Assembly (NCBI GenBank): GCA_963791625.1
Contig: CAWBTA010000015.1
Coordinates: 248,001-312,000, forward strand
DNA: 64,000 nucleotides
Direction: 5' to 3'
DNA from: JANMCE01 sp963791625
Lineage (GTDB): Bacteria > Actinomycetota > Acidimicrobiia > Acidimicrobiales > Ilumatobacteraceae
Made by a program: the position numbers and the translations under genes. The notes beneath the pieces were generated by a model. The model did no database searches. It worked only from the letters and a program-made list of their open reading frames with translations, and was not told the origin of the DNA. How positions within the stretch are numbered: the stretch's first letter is position 1; the number at the start of each line of letters is the position of its first letter. Below are positions 33,703 to 43,018 of the stretch, in pieces.

Positions 33703-35094
33703 TCAGCCGGCCGTCCCGCCGACCGTCATGGCCTTGACTCGTAGCGTTGGTTGGCCATCGCCGACGGGAACACCCTGGCCATCTTTCCCACAGGTTCCGG
33801 GGGAACCCATCGCGAAGTCGTTACCAAGCAGATCGATGTCACTCAGCACCTGGGGCCCATTTCCGATGAGATTGCCCTCCCGGATCGGCTCGGTGATCTC
33901 ACCGTTTTCGATCAGATAGGCCTCGGTCATACCGAACACGAAATCGCCCGTTGCGGTGTCGACCGAACCGCCGCCGAGGTGCGCCACGTAGATGCCGCTC
34001 GGCGTGTCGCGGATGATGTCAGCCGGGTCAACGGTCCCGTTCAGCACAAACGTGTTGGTCATGCGCACCATCGGAAGGCACTGGTAGTTCTCACGGCGAC
34101 CGTTACCCGACTGGGCGTGACCCTGTTTACGACCACGGAGGTAATCCCACATGTAGTCGGTGAGGATGCCGTCCTGGATGAGCACGTTGCGCTGGGCAGC
34201 ATGGCCCTCGTCGTCGATGGAGATGGCGCCCCATTCACCGGTCAGAGTGCCGTCGTCAACAAGCGTGACGAGCGGCGAGGCGACGAGTTGACCGACCCGA
34301 TTGGCGTACACCGACGCACCCTTGCCGACGAGGTCGGCTTCGAGGCCGTGACCGCAGGCCTCATGGAAGAGCACGCCACCGCTGCCGGCCTTGATGACGA
34401 CAGGCACGCTGCCCGACGGCGCAGGACGTGCGTTGAGCTTGGTGATGGCGACGTGCGCGGCCTCACGGGCGAGGTCCTGCACGTCGTAGCGAGCGAACAA
34501 CTCAAAGCCGTAGGTGTGGCCAAGCGACCGGTAGCCCGTCTGCATGCCTGCGTCCCCGGTGGCCACGACGTTGATGCGGAACATGGTGCGGACCTGATCG
34601 TCTTCCACCAGCAGGCCATCGGAGTTGGCGACCAGGATGCGTTTGCGGCTGTCGCCATACCCGGCCGACACTTGCACGATGGACGAACCAGCGCTGCGAG
34701 CAGCGTCGTCGGCCTGCTGCAGCAAGGCGACCTTGGTAGCCTTGGCGACCGACTCGGGGTAGACCTCGACGGTGTTGATCGGGCGCACCGCGCTGCGGTT
34801 GAGAGCAACGATGTTGGCTCCCCCACCACCCTTGCGAGCCGCAGCAGCCGCAGCCTCTGCAGCCGCAACCAGGCCGGCCTCGGACAGGTCGGCGGTATGG
34901 GCATAGCCGGTTGTTTCACCCGCAACGACCCGAATGCCAGCGCCGATGTCACGACCGGAGGTGACCTGCTCCACTTTGCCGTCATCGAGATAGGCCGATG
35001 ACGACCGCTTGTCCTCGGCGTAGACCTCGGCAAACTCGGCACCGGTACGCAGTGCTGCACCGAGCGCCCGTGACAGCACATCCTGGTCGATCAT
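33703..35094 (-). CDS. tldD: TldD family metalloprotease, catalytic subunit
   Basis: The 463-residue protein has the H-E-A-C-G-H zinc motif (H-E-x3-H) near residue 240 that marks the catalytic subunit, plus the family's C-terminal M-G-S-P-G-T-C-G-K-D-G-Q-G-V-P-V block with a conserved Cys. It is preceded by TTAGGAGG, one of the strongest ribosome sites in the window. It acts with PmbA encoded two bases downstream as a peptide protease in the cytoplasm. Confidence 0.95.
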   Translation of the reverse strand: MIDQDVLSRALGAALRTGAEFAEVYAEDKRSSSAYLDDGKVEQVTSGRDIGAGIRVVAGETTGYAHTADLSEAGLVAAAEAAAAAARKGGGGANIVALNRSAVRPINTVEVYPESVAKATKVALLQQADDAARSAGSSIVQVSAGYGDSRKRILVANSDGLLVEDDQVRTMFRINVVATGDAGMQTGYRSLGHTYGFELFARYDVQDLAREAAHVAITKLNARPAPSGSVPVVIKAGSGGVLFHEACGHGLEADLVGKGASVYANRVGQLVASPLVTLVDDGTLTGEWGAISIDDEGHAAQRNVLIQDGILTDYMWDYLRGRKQGHAQSGNGRRENYQCLPMVRMTNTFVLNGTVDPADIIRDTPSGIYVAHLGGGSVDTATGDFVFGMTEAYLIENGEITEPIREGNLIGNGPQVLSDIDLLGNDFAMGSPGTCGKDGQGVPVGDGQPTLRVKAMTVGGTAG

Positions 35095-35183
35095 CGAAGC
35101 CTCCTAAAGCCGTGACCTGCCAGCCTATCGACCTGCCACCAAAACGGGTTAGGCCGACCAGAACTGCCGAAATCGTGAAGGAA

Positions 35184-36038
35184 TCAGTCGGTGCCGGTGG
35201 CCAGCAGGGTAAGGGCCCTGGCTCGTTGCCGTTCACCGCGAGGCGGCCGGAGCAGGATGACTCGCAGCGTGGCCGGATGACGCACCACCACAATGCCGAC
35301 CGGATTGCCGGCAACCGACACATCGGTGGGTTCGGCCAGTAGGTCGACGCCCTGTCGCCAGCAGCCGAGCGCGTTCACCATGAGATAGCGGCGATCGACA
35401 AGGGGGTCGGTGAGCCAACCCGCCGCCCGTACCCGCCCACGACCCGGGCCATACACCACGCCCCGCCAGCGAAGCGTCTGCCACGTCTGGCCCTTCAGAT
35501 ACTTCCGACAACGCGCCGCCGCCTGCAGATCGAACAGACCCATGCCCATCACGAGGAACGACGAGACGAGCAGCCCGGCTACGGGCATGGACGTCACCCG
35601 TTCTCGCTTGGTCGCGCCGACGATGATGGTGCGTACCTTGCTGGCACGATCAACCGAAAGTCGCACGAGACTGTCGACGTCAAATGACTCGGTGGTCTTG
35701 TCGGGAAGCGACACCATGACCGTGGCCACTTTTTTGTCATGAGAGTACTCCACGACCACCCAGCGTTGGCCTGGCTTGGCGTCGGCCGGTGACTTCTCGA
35801 TGACGCGGCCGTCCACCTCCTGGCCGTTGCGATTCACCGTGTTCTTGGTCTCGTTGAAGTACCGGGCGGCGACGATGAAGCCGCCGAACAACGTCACTCC
35901 AATGGCAAGCACAACGGCGCCGCGGCGGACCCATTTGCGCAACGCCTCGTCAACGAGACGCGCTGCTTCGAGCGTGGCTGATTGGGTACGCATCCGAGTT
36001 TCGGTCGCAACGGTTCTCGCTTGTGACTGCGTGCTCAC
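35184..36038 (-). CDS. DUF3592-like membrane protein
   Basis: GTG 36038 is preferred to the frame start at 36122, whose extra residues overlap the divergent PAP2 promoter region. The 284-residue protein has two hydrophobic helices: near residues 40-60 (A-V-V-L-A-I-G-V-T-L-F-G-G-F) and near 170-185. Between them lies an extracytoplasmic beta-rich region, with G-R-V-I-E-K and V-V-V-E-Y-S-H, that recalls DUF3592 proteins. The C-terminal half is basic with W-R-G-V-V-Y-G-P-G-R-G. The function is unknown. Confidence 0.7.
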   Translation of the reverse strand: MSTQSQARTVATETRMRTQSATLEAARLVDEALRKWVRRGAVVLAIGVTLFGGFIVAARYFNETKNTVNRNGQEVDGRVIEKSPADAKPGQRWVVVEYSHDKKVATVMVSLPDKTTESFDVDSLVRLSVDRASKVRTIIVGATKRERVTSMPVAGLLVSSFLVMGMGLFDLQAAARCRKYLKGQTWQTLRWRGVVYGPGRGRVRAAGWLTDPLVDRRYLMVNALGCWRQGVDLLAEPTDVSVAGNPVGIVVVRHPATLRVILLRPPRGERQRARALTLLATGTD

Positions 36039-36074
36039 CCCAATGACCTTTCCCTGTTCTTCCCCGCCAAAGCG

Positions 36075-36080
36075 TAACCT
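36075..36080 (+). promoter_or_regulatory. Candidate leaderless -10 box for the PAP2 gene
   Basis: TAACCT lies seven bases before the GTG at 36088. There is no ribosome site in the gap. Confidence 0.45.
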
Positions 36081-36087
36081 GTTCGTA

Positions 36088-36960
36088 GTGAACAGTCCGC
36101 GGCGAGCCCCCGATCCCGCCACAAAGCCCCTAAAGCTGAGCTGGAAGAAGGAAGTCCTGATCGTCGGGTTCTTCTATGCCATCTATTCGGTGGTGCGGAA
36201 TCGCTTCGGGTCTGCGCTGCTCGAATCGGGCGGATCACCCGAGCAGGCGTTCAATCACGCCATCCAGATCATCAAGGCCGAACGATTTGTCGGGCTCTTC
36301 CACGAGCACCCGATTCAGGAGTTCTTCCTGCCGTATCCGTCGCTGGTGAAGTTCTTCAACGTGTTCTACGGCACGGCACACTTCCTCGTCACCATCGGAA
36401 CCTTCATCACCTTGTTTGTCGTGAGCCGATCCCGCTTTGTTCGTTGGCGCAACGCTCTGGCATTCACCACCGCGCTGGCGCTGGTGGGGTTTTCGCTCTA
36501 CCCGCTCATGCCTCCTCGACTCATGAACGACACCGGCGCGTACGGTGGCGCTCGACTGGCAGGCGTTACCGATCCCCCGGGGAGGACCGACTTTCACGAC
36601 ACCCTCAAGGAGTACGGCGGTCTGTGGAGTTTCGACTCCGGAGCGATGACCAAGGTGTCGAATCAGTACGCGGCGATGCCAAGTCTTCATTGCGCCTGGG
36701 CGACGTGGTGCACCCTTGCGTTATGGCCGATTTTTCGACGTCGGTGGGCGCGAGCATTGCTCGTGATCTATCCGTTCGTCACGGTGTTGTGCATCATTGT
36801 GACCGGCAACCACTTCTGGCTCGACGCCATCGGCGGCCTGCTCGCGCTGGCGGTGGGTTGGCAGTTTGGCAACTGGTTTGAGGACATCAACCAACAGCGT
36901 CTGCACCACGGTGCGCCCGCAGCCGACGCCGTTCGTGAGACGGTCTCGTCAGTCGACTGA
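36088..36960 (+). CDS. PAP2 superfamily membrane phosphatase/transferase (AUR1-like)
   Basis: The protein is 290 residues from GTG 36088; the longer frame from 35776 is antisense to the DUF3592-like gene and rejected. It has about five to six membrane segments, A-M-P-S-L-H-C-A-W and G-N-H-F-W-L-D-A, which provide the second and third phosphatase motifs with catalytic His and Asp. The arrangement matches the inositolphosphotransferase/AUR1-like branch. It may transfer or remove phosphate on lipid-linked substrates. Its last 12 bases overlap the convergent DUF1501 gene. Confidence 0.85.
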   Translation: MNSPRRAPDPATKPLKLSWKKEVLIVGFFYAIYSVVRNRFGSALLESGGSPEQAFNHAIQIIKAERFVGLFHEHPIQEFFLPYPSLVKFFNVFYGTAHFLVTIGTFITLFVVSRSRFVRWRNALAFTTALALVGFSLYPLMPPRLMNDTGAYGGARLAGVTDPPGRTDFHDTLKEYGGLWSFDSGAMTKVSNQYAAMPSLHCAWATWCTLALWPIFRRRWARALLVIYPFVTVLCIIVTGNHFWLDAIGGLLALAVGWQFGNWFEDINQQRLHHGAPAADAVRETVSSVD

Positions 36961-39402
36961 GTAACCAACCACATCCACCACGAGATGGGTGTTGCCCGAC
37001 CGGTTGAAGAACGCAACCCTGCCCGTGCTACCGACCTTGGCGAGCACCAGGTTGGCCACGGTCTGACCTTTCGTGAAGTTGAGGCTGGACGAGTTCGGCC
37101 GGTCCGCTCCTGCCGGGAACACGGTCACAAATCCCGGCGAGGTCGGCGCGACCGCGGTCACATTCAACATGACCGATCGCACACCCGTTGCCGGGACCGG
37201 CCCGACTCCTGCGACCAGCAACTCGTGCACCCCGTTCTCCCCGACCGAGCCCGTGCCGCGCGTATCGAGGAGCCGGGACGGGGTTATCGAGATGATGCCG
37301 GTGCCGGTGCTTGACGCGTAGTACCCGACAATGTCGATGATCAGGTGGGTGTTTCCGGAGTCGTTGTAGACGCTGATTGAGCCATCGGCACTCACCTTCG
37401 ACACCACCATGTTGGGCACCGTCTGGTCTGGACCGAAGTTGAGGTTTGAGGTTACGGGCATCGTCTCTCCCGCCGGCCACACCGTCAGGAAGCCCGCCGC
37501 GGTGGGGGCGACCGCGGTGACGTTCAAGGCAACGGCGTCGATACCGCTCGACGGAATGCCGCCGACGGACGCCAGCTTGATCGTCACCACGCCGCGCGGG
37601 GGCAGCACACCTGGCGCCATCGAACGGGTGTCAAGAGCGCGGTAGGGGGCGAGCGGAACCAACCGGCTGCCCGGCTTGTTCACAAAGTAGCCGCAGACGT
37701 CGGCGATGAGATGGGTGTTGCCCGCCGAGTTCTTCATCGAAACCTTGCCGCCGGCACCGAGCTTGGCCAGCACCAGGTTGGGGACGGTTTGACCCGAGTC
37801 GAAGTTCAGGTTCGATGCGTTGGGGAATGGGGCGTCTTTCGGCCAGACCGTAAGAAATCCAGACGCGGTCGGACCGGTTGCGGTGACGTTCATCAGCACC
37901 GCGGTTACGTCGGTGGGCGGCACATGACCGACGCCGGCGACGGCGAGATCGAGCACACCGTTGGGGCCAACCGGACCGGCCGGAGCCCCGATGCCGCTTC
38001 GCGTATCAAGGATGCGCTCGGGCACGATGGCGCGGAACGAAGAACCCGTCGCAACGATGACCGGAGTGGACACGGGGGCGGGCGAACCGCCGACGTCACC
38101 GGGGGCGGCCGAGAACAGATTCAGGCCGCTGTACGTCGCGCCGAGCAGCTGGCGGCTATCGGCACCGAGCCATTTGTCGGCGATCTGTTGGTACACCTGA
38201 CGGAAATCGACCGTGGCTCGCAGCTGATTGTTTTCCAGCAGATCACCCGCCTTGAGAGACGGGTACTGGCCGTGCATACCACCGTTGACACGAGGTCCCA
38301 TGACAAACAGACATGACGCCGAACCGTGATCGCTTCCGTTCGACTTGTTGCCGAGCAACCGACGACCGAACTCGGAGAAGGTCATGGCAGTCGTACGGTT
38401 CTGGAATGACGGCGACAACATCGACCAGAAGAGTTGCAAACCGTCGTTCAGGGTCTTCATGTTGTCGGCGTGATCGACGAGTTCAGTGGCGTGGTTGTCG
38501 AAGTTCCCTATTTCGATGTTAATGACGCGTACACCAACGTTGGCGTTGATCAGGCCGGCCGCCACCGCAAACTGGCGTAGGTCACTGTTGTCAGTCACGC
38601 CGACATAGGCGGGCGCCACCAGGGACGCCACCGAGAGCTGATCGCTGAGCGCGTTCGCTACTTGGTTTGCCCACGTACCCGCCGTGGAACGAGTTGCCAT
38701 AGATCGAATGGCTTTGTAACCCTCCTGACGCCACTCGTCGGTATCGCCGCCGTACCCTCCGTCATACGGCGAGAGCGCAACGGCGCTGTGATTCGCACCG
38801 ATCAGGTGCAACGGGATGCCGCCCCACCCGATGTTCACGGCGCTCAACAGATCGGTGGAGGTTGCACCGTCGAGCCACCGGCCGATCCAACCCGTGGGAG
38901 ACAGTGACGAGCCGTTGTTCGAGCCCTCCATCCAGCGGGCCAGCATTTCGAAATGGCTGAAGTTCGGGTCCGACACACCGACGCCCTGCACGATGGCCAA
39001 TTGCCTTTGGTTGAACTGCTGCTGCAGGAAGCCGAGATTCGGGTGCAGACCGATGCCGGAGACACCCTCGAGTCGAAGGGCCGGGTTCACCGCACCAGCT
39101 TTGTCCGGGGAACTGATGGCAATGTCGGGACGGTTGTCGTAGTACTCGCCCTGACCGAACGGCACCACCGTGTTCAAACCATCATTGCCACCGGCGAGAT
39201 AGATCATGAGCAAGATGCCGTCGTGTGGGCCGACCGGGGCGAGCGCGGACGCCATTCCGCTCGGCAGGAATGACGAGGCCGCAGCAATGCCGGCACCACC
39301 GGCGATGGCCTGCAGGAAGCGGCGGCGAGACAGGTTCAGGTCGCTGTTCGGGCGACTGAGATGGCGCAGCGCGTCATGGGAGCTGATGTCGGAGGGGAGC
39401 AC
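36949..39402 (-). CDS. Tat-exported DUF1501 protein with three C-terminal surface modules
   Basis: The 817-residue protein starts with a twin-arginine signal (L-S-R-R-R-F-L-Q-A near residue 25, hydrophobic stretch, S-A-L-A). The DUF1501 region spans about 45-440 and includes G-G-N-D-G-L-N-T-V-V-P, as in the partner at 1-963. Three modules follow from about residues 456, 580 and 703, beginning R-I-L-D-T-R, R-A-L-D-T-R and R-L-L-D-T-R; none has the paired Cys of the amidase modules. The protein ends V-V-G-Y-S-V-D with no anchor. It is 12 bp downstream of DUF1800, so the two are an operon. Its stop and that of the convergent PAP2 gene lie in one palindrome. Confidence 0.92.
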   Translation of the reverse strand: MLPSDISSHDALRHLSRPNSDLNLSRRRFLQAIAGGAGIAAASSFLPSGMASALAPVGPHDGILLMIYLAGGNDGLNTVVPFGQGEYYDNRPDIAISSPDKAGAVNPALRLEGVSGIGLHPNLGFLQQQFNQRQLAIVQGVGVSDPNFSHFEMLARWMEGSNNGSSLSPTGWIGRWLDGATSTDLLSAVNIGWGGIPLHLIGANHSAVALSPYDGGYGGDTDEWRQEGYKAIRSMATRSTAGTWANQVANALSDQLSVASLVAPAYVGVTDNSDLRQFAVAAGLINANVGVRVINIEIGNFDNHATELVDHADNMKTLNDGLQLFWSMLSPSFQNRTTAMTFSEFGRRLLGNKSNGSDHGSASCLFVMGPRVNGGMHGQYPSLKAGDLLENNQLRATVDFRQVYQQIADKWLGADSRQLLGATYSGLNLFSAAPGDVGGSPAPVSTPVIVATGSSFRAIVPERILDTRSGIGAPAGPVGPNGVLDLAVAGVGHVPPTDVTAVLMNVTATGPTASGFLTVWPKDAPFPNASNLNFDSGQTVPNLVLAKLGAGGKVSMKNSAGNTHLIADVCGYFVNKPGSRLVPLAPYRALDTRSMAPGVLPPRGVVTIKLASVGGIPSSGIDAVALNVTAVAPTAAGFLTVWPAGETMPVTSNLNFGPDQTVPNMVVSKVSADGSISVYNDSGNTHLIIDIVGYYASSTGTGIISITPSRLLDTRGTGSVGENGVHELLVAGVGPVPATGVRSVMLNVTAVAPTSPGFVTVFPAGADRPNSSSLNFTKGQTVANLVLAKVGSTGRVAFFNRSGNTHLVVDVVGYSVD

Positions 39403-39414
39403 GGCGAGCCTTTT

Positions 39415-40779
39415 CTAGGAAACGTGGAATTCGGGCGCGACAAGCGCAAGGACAAGAAGCTGCGGTTCGGTCCAGCGGTGTTGACCGGCGCGGGTGTTCG
39501 TCACGAAATCGACCATCGCCTGGCGAGTGCCGGCGCCAAGTGTGACGTCGAGAAAGCTCTCGATGAGATCCACCATCTGGGTCGGCGTCTTCGAGTAATT
39601 CTTGCGATCCATCTCGCCCTCAAGATGCTTCAACGGATGGATGTTGGGCCTGTTCACGGGGTCGTTCTTGTCACCCCACATGCGCCAATGCATGTCGATG
39701 GCCAGGTCGGCACGTGCCGACATCGCACTCGTGGTGAGCCAGTACGCGTTGTTCTTCCAACCGGCAACGTTGGGCGGGTCGAACACCGCTTGACCCATCT
39801 TGTCGCCATACCACAGGGGATGGATCGACTTGGCCGGCATGTTCAAGCCGCGCATGAGCGCAACCATGTATTCCACCGGGCTACGCACCAGGGCGTTCTT
39901 GGCGGTTGCGCTGTAGAACTCCGGGCGGAGGAAGAGGGCACGAAGCAACGGCTTCACCACGAAGTTGTTGGTGATGAACACCGTCGCCAACTCATTGACG
40001 ATCGTGTCGGACGGGTTCGGGTACGCGAAGAACGTCCACAACTTGCGGGCCATAAAACGGGCCGTTGCGGTCCGCTTCGCGGGGTCGGTGAAGATGTAGT
40101 CGATGACTTCGGGCCCATCCCAATTCTTGGACGGCAAGACACCGAAAATCGACTTCAAACCGGTGTCGTGATCATTGGCGCGGAAGAGGTACGTGCCCGT
40201 CTGCCAGTCGACCGAATGCCCAGTCCAAGCCCGGGCGACTTCGATGATGTCCTGCTCAGTGTAGTGGTCGGCGCCGATGCCCATGGTGAACAACTCCATG
40301 AGTTCGCGAGCGAAGTTCTGTTGCGCGCCCCACTTGGTGTTGTACCGGTTGTTCAGGTAGTCGAGCATGATCGGCTGGATCGCCATCTCCTGTGTGAGCA
40401 GATGCATGTCACCCAACGCTCGACGGCGAAAGAGCACGTTCTGGTCGTAGGTCCAGTTGACGTTGCCGGCCGCACTATGGCTGCTGGTGAAGTGTCCGTG
40501 CCAGAAGAACGTCATCTTCTCCACGATCGGCGTGGCTGAGGTGGCCATCAGGTCGAACCACCACTGGACGACGTCGACGTACTGCTCCCAACCCGACGTC
40601 ACGCCATCGTTCAGTGTCGGTGGCGGTGCCGGCACGTCGTTGGGCGCAAGCGGCACCGTGAGCACAGCGTCAACCGCGTCGACCAGGTTCATCGCCGAAA
40701 ACGCGGCAATCTGGGTCTTCGTGCCACCGAACCAGGCGCGGCGAAGGAGATGGGCGACGTCAGCTGCTGGAGTGGACAC
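39415..40779 (-). CDS. DUF1800 family protein (second copy)
   Basis: The 454-residue protein begins A-A-D-V-A-H-L-L-R-R-A-W-F-G-G. It has M-T-F-F-W-H-G-H, N-F-A-R-E-L-M-E-L-F-T-M-G and N-P-x-N-V-A-G-W, as in the copy at 991-2298, with which it aligns along its length. The start is GTG at 40779. It is the first gene of a DUF1800-DUF1501 operon and has no recognisable signal peptide although its partner is Tat-exported. The biochemical role of the family is not established. Confidence 0.9.
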   Translation of the reverse strand: MSTPAADVAHLLRRAWFGGTKTQIAAFSAMNLVDAVDAVLTVPLAPNDVPAPPPTLNDGVTSGWEQYVDVVQWWFDLMATSATPIVEKMTFFWHGHFTSSHSAAGNVNWTYDQNVLFRRRALGDMHLLTQEMAIQPIMLDYLNNRYNTKWGAQQNFARELMELFTMGIGADHYTEQDIIEVARAWTGHSVDWQTGTYLFRANDHDTGLKSIFGVLPSKNWDGPEVIDYIFTDPAKRTATARFMARKLWTFFAYPNPSDTIVNELATVFITNNFVVKPLLRALFLRPEFYSATAKNALVRSPVEYMVALMRGLNMPAKSIHPLWYGDKMGQAVFDPPNVAGWKNNAYWLTTSAMSARADLAIDMHWRMWGDKNDPVNRPNIHPLKHLEGEMDRKNYSKTPTQMVDLIESFLDVTLGAGTRQAMVDFVTNTRAGQHRWTEPQLLVLALVAPEFHVS

Positions 40780-40984
40780 CGTGGACGTGAACCTTTCTTC
40801 GAATGCGTACCCAAGGAATCGGCAGCCCGCCCTGGGGTCGTGACGGCTGCCCGGTCAAGTTCGCGTCAGGTGAGCTTCAGGTCTGTGTGTGGTCCATCGG
40901 AACCATCGACTCAACGACTCCCCATACCGGCAGGTAACGTCATGGGTTAGCTGTTCGCGGCGGGAAGAAAAGGTGTCGCATTCG

Positions 40985-42883
40985 ATGCTCATCGATGAAA
41001 TCAACGAACCACAAGACCTACGAAACCTCACCGAAGGCCAGCTCATCGAGCTCGCCGCGGAGATCCGCGACTTCATCGTCCAGTCCGTCGCCAAGCACGG
41101 TGGTCATCTCGGCTCCAACCTGGGCGCGGTCGAACTCACCCTGGCGTTACACCGCGTTTTCGATTCCCCCCGTGACGCGATCCTGTGGGATACCGGCCAC
41201 CAGGCCTACGTCCACAAGATCGTTACCGGACGAAAAGCGGGCTTTGATGCGCTGCGGCAAGCCGATGGACTGTCGGGTTATCCGAGTCGCGAGGAAAGCC
41301 GTCACGACCTGGTGGAAAACAGCCACGCATCCACCATTTTGTCCTACGCCTACGGGTTAGCTGTCGCCCGTGACGCTGGCGTAGATCATCATCGCCACAT
41401 CGTGGCCGTCATTGGTGACGGCTCTATGACCGGCGGCATGGCGTATGAGGCGCTCAATAACCTTGGCCACGCCAACCGCAAGGTCATCATCATTCTGAAC
41501 GACAACGGCCGCAGCTATGCGCCCACCATTTCGCAGCTGTCGGGCAGCTTGGCCCAGATTCGTCTGAATCCGGTCTACATGCGGCGCCAGCAAAAGATCG
41601 AACAGGCGCTCCGCAATCTCCCGGTCGTGAGTCGGCAGGCCGAAAAAGGCATGAACGCGTTGAAGGCTGCCGCTCGCGAATACTTCCAACCTCCGGCATT
41701 TTTCGAGACACTCGGCGTGCGTTACTCCGGCCCCATCGACGGTCACAACATCCCGGCGCTCGAGCAGGCCATGCGGAACGCATCCGAGTTCGACGGACCG
41801 ACGGTTGTGCATGTGCTTACCCAAAAGGGACGGGGCTATTCCCCTGCTGAAGACGACGACGAAAAGCACCTCCACGACACACCCGTCTTCGATCCCCTGA
41901 CCGGCCCCGCCAACGCGATGCCCACCGGCTACACGCAGGCGTTCGCCGAAGCCATGATCGCCGAGGGCGAGGCCCGACCCAACCTGGTGGCCATCACCGC
42001 GGCCATGCCGGGGCCGACCGGGCTGCTGCCCTTCGAGAAGCACTTTCCCGACCGCTTCTTCGACGTCGGTATCGCCGAGCAGCACGCGGTCACGGGCGCT
42101 GCCGGTATGGCGATGGGCGGACTGCGGCCGGTCGTCGCGTTGTACTCCACCTTCTTCAACCGGGCGTGGGATCAGGTCGTGTACGACGTGGCGCTGCACC
42201 GACTGCCGGTGGTGTTCTGCCTCGATCGTGCCGGCATTACCGGTGACGACGGTCCGTCCCATCACGGTGTGTACGACATGGCGCTGCTGAGCAAGGTGCC
42301 GGGCATGACCGTGTTCGCGCCGTCGTCCGCGCAGGAACTGAAGGTGATGTTGCGCGACGCGCTCAACCTATGCGTCGATGGCCCGGCCACCATCCGCTAT
42401 CCGAAGGGGCAGGCTCGCATCGTCGACGCCAGCCAGGTCGGTTCAGGCTTCACGGCCCGCCGGGTGCGCGAGGGGGACGGACAGGTCTGCATTCTGGCGG
42501 TCGGCAAGATGGTGGAAGCTGCCGAAATCGCGGCAGCCCGTCTGGCCGCCGAGGGTATCTCGGTCACCATCTGGGACCCGCGGGTTGTGCAACCGCTGGA
42601 CCCCATGATGATCACTGACGCGTCGTTGCACGGTGCGGTACTGACCATCGAAGACGGCATCGTCGACGGTGGCATTGGCAGTCATATGGCCGCCGCAATT
42701 ATGGCCGCCGTGACCCACGCCATCCCGACGATCGACCAGCTGGGCATCCCGCAGAAGTTCATTCCGCACGGGAAACCCGATCGCATCCTGGCCAAGTTCG
42801 GACTCGACGCTGACGGCATCGAGAAGTCGGTGCGTTCGGCCATCCATCGCCTGGCCGAACGCGTTCCCACCACCACTGCGTGA
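40985..42883 (+). CDS. dxs: 1-deoxy-D-xylulose-5-phosphate synthase
   Basis: The protein is 632 residues from ATG 40985, with GGGAAGAAAAGG about a dozen bases upstream; the frame is open from 40889, and GTG 40973 is a weaker alternative. It has T-G-H-Q-A-Y-V-H-K, the thiamine diphosphate motif G-D-G-S-M-T-G-G (near residue 145), the transketolase-like central domain with D-R-A-G-I-T-G-D-D-G-P-S-H-H-G, and a C-terminal transketolase domain. It condenses pyruvate and glyceraldehyde 3-phosphate in the first step of the MEP isoprenoid pathway. It is followed by a strong hairpin. Confidence 0.97.
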   Translation: MLIDEINEPQDLRNLTEGQLIELAAEIRDFIVQSVAKHGGHLGSNLGAVELTLALHRVFDSPRDAILWDTGHQAYVHKIVTGRKAGFDALRQADGLSGYPSREESRHDLVENSHASTILSYAYGLAVARDAGVDHHRHIVAVIGDGSMTGGMAYEALNNLGHANRKVIIILNDNGRSYAPTISQLSGSLAQIRLNPVYMRRQQKIEQALRNLPVVSRQAEKGMNALKAAAREYFQPPAFFETLGVRYSGPIDGHNIPALEQAMRNASEFDGPTVVHVLTQKGRGYSPAEDDDEKHLHDTPVFDPLTGPANAMPTGYTQAFAEAMIAEGEARPNLVAITAAMPGPTGLLPFEKHFPDRFFDVGIAEQHAVTGAAGMAMGGLRPVVALYSTFFNRAWDQVVYDVALHRLPVVFCLDRAGITGDDGPSHHGVYDMALLSKVPGMTVFAPSSAQELKVMLRDALNLCVDGPATIRYPKGQARIVDASQVGSGFTARRVREGDGQVCILAVGKMVEAAEIAAARLAAEGISVTIWDPRVVQPLDPMMITDASLHGAVLTIEDGIVDGGIGSHMAAAIMAAVTHAIPTIDQLGIPQKFIPHGKPDRILAKFGLDADGIEKSVRSAIHRLAERVPTTTA

Positions 42884-42898
42884 AACTCCTCCCACAAA

Positions 42899-42933
42899 GA
42901 TCTGGCGCACTCAATCTGCGAGTGCGCCAGATC
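42899..42933. terminator. Hairpin after dxs
   Basis: GATCTGGCGCACTC and GAGTGCGCCAGATC form a perfect 14-base stem with a seven-base loop, 15 bases after the dxs stop and before a convergent gene end. There is no T-run; it may act in both directions. Confidence 0.65.
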
Positions 42934-43018
42934 CTGGGTGTAGTTGACGGCCCAGCGGGAGACGGGCCGTCGTAAGTCAGAGACGCTCAAGTCGCGGGGA
43001 AGTCGCGAACTTTTCGTG

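Noticed and set aside
33751..35001. A 416-residue plus-strand open frame
   Set aside because: Antisense to tldD, whose zinc motif and Shine-Dalgarno are clear.
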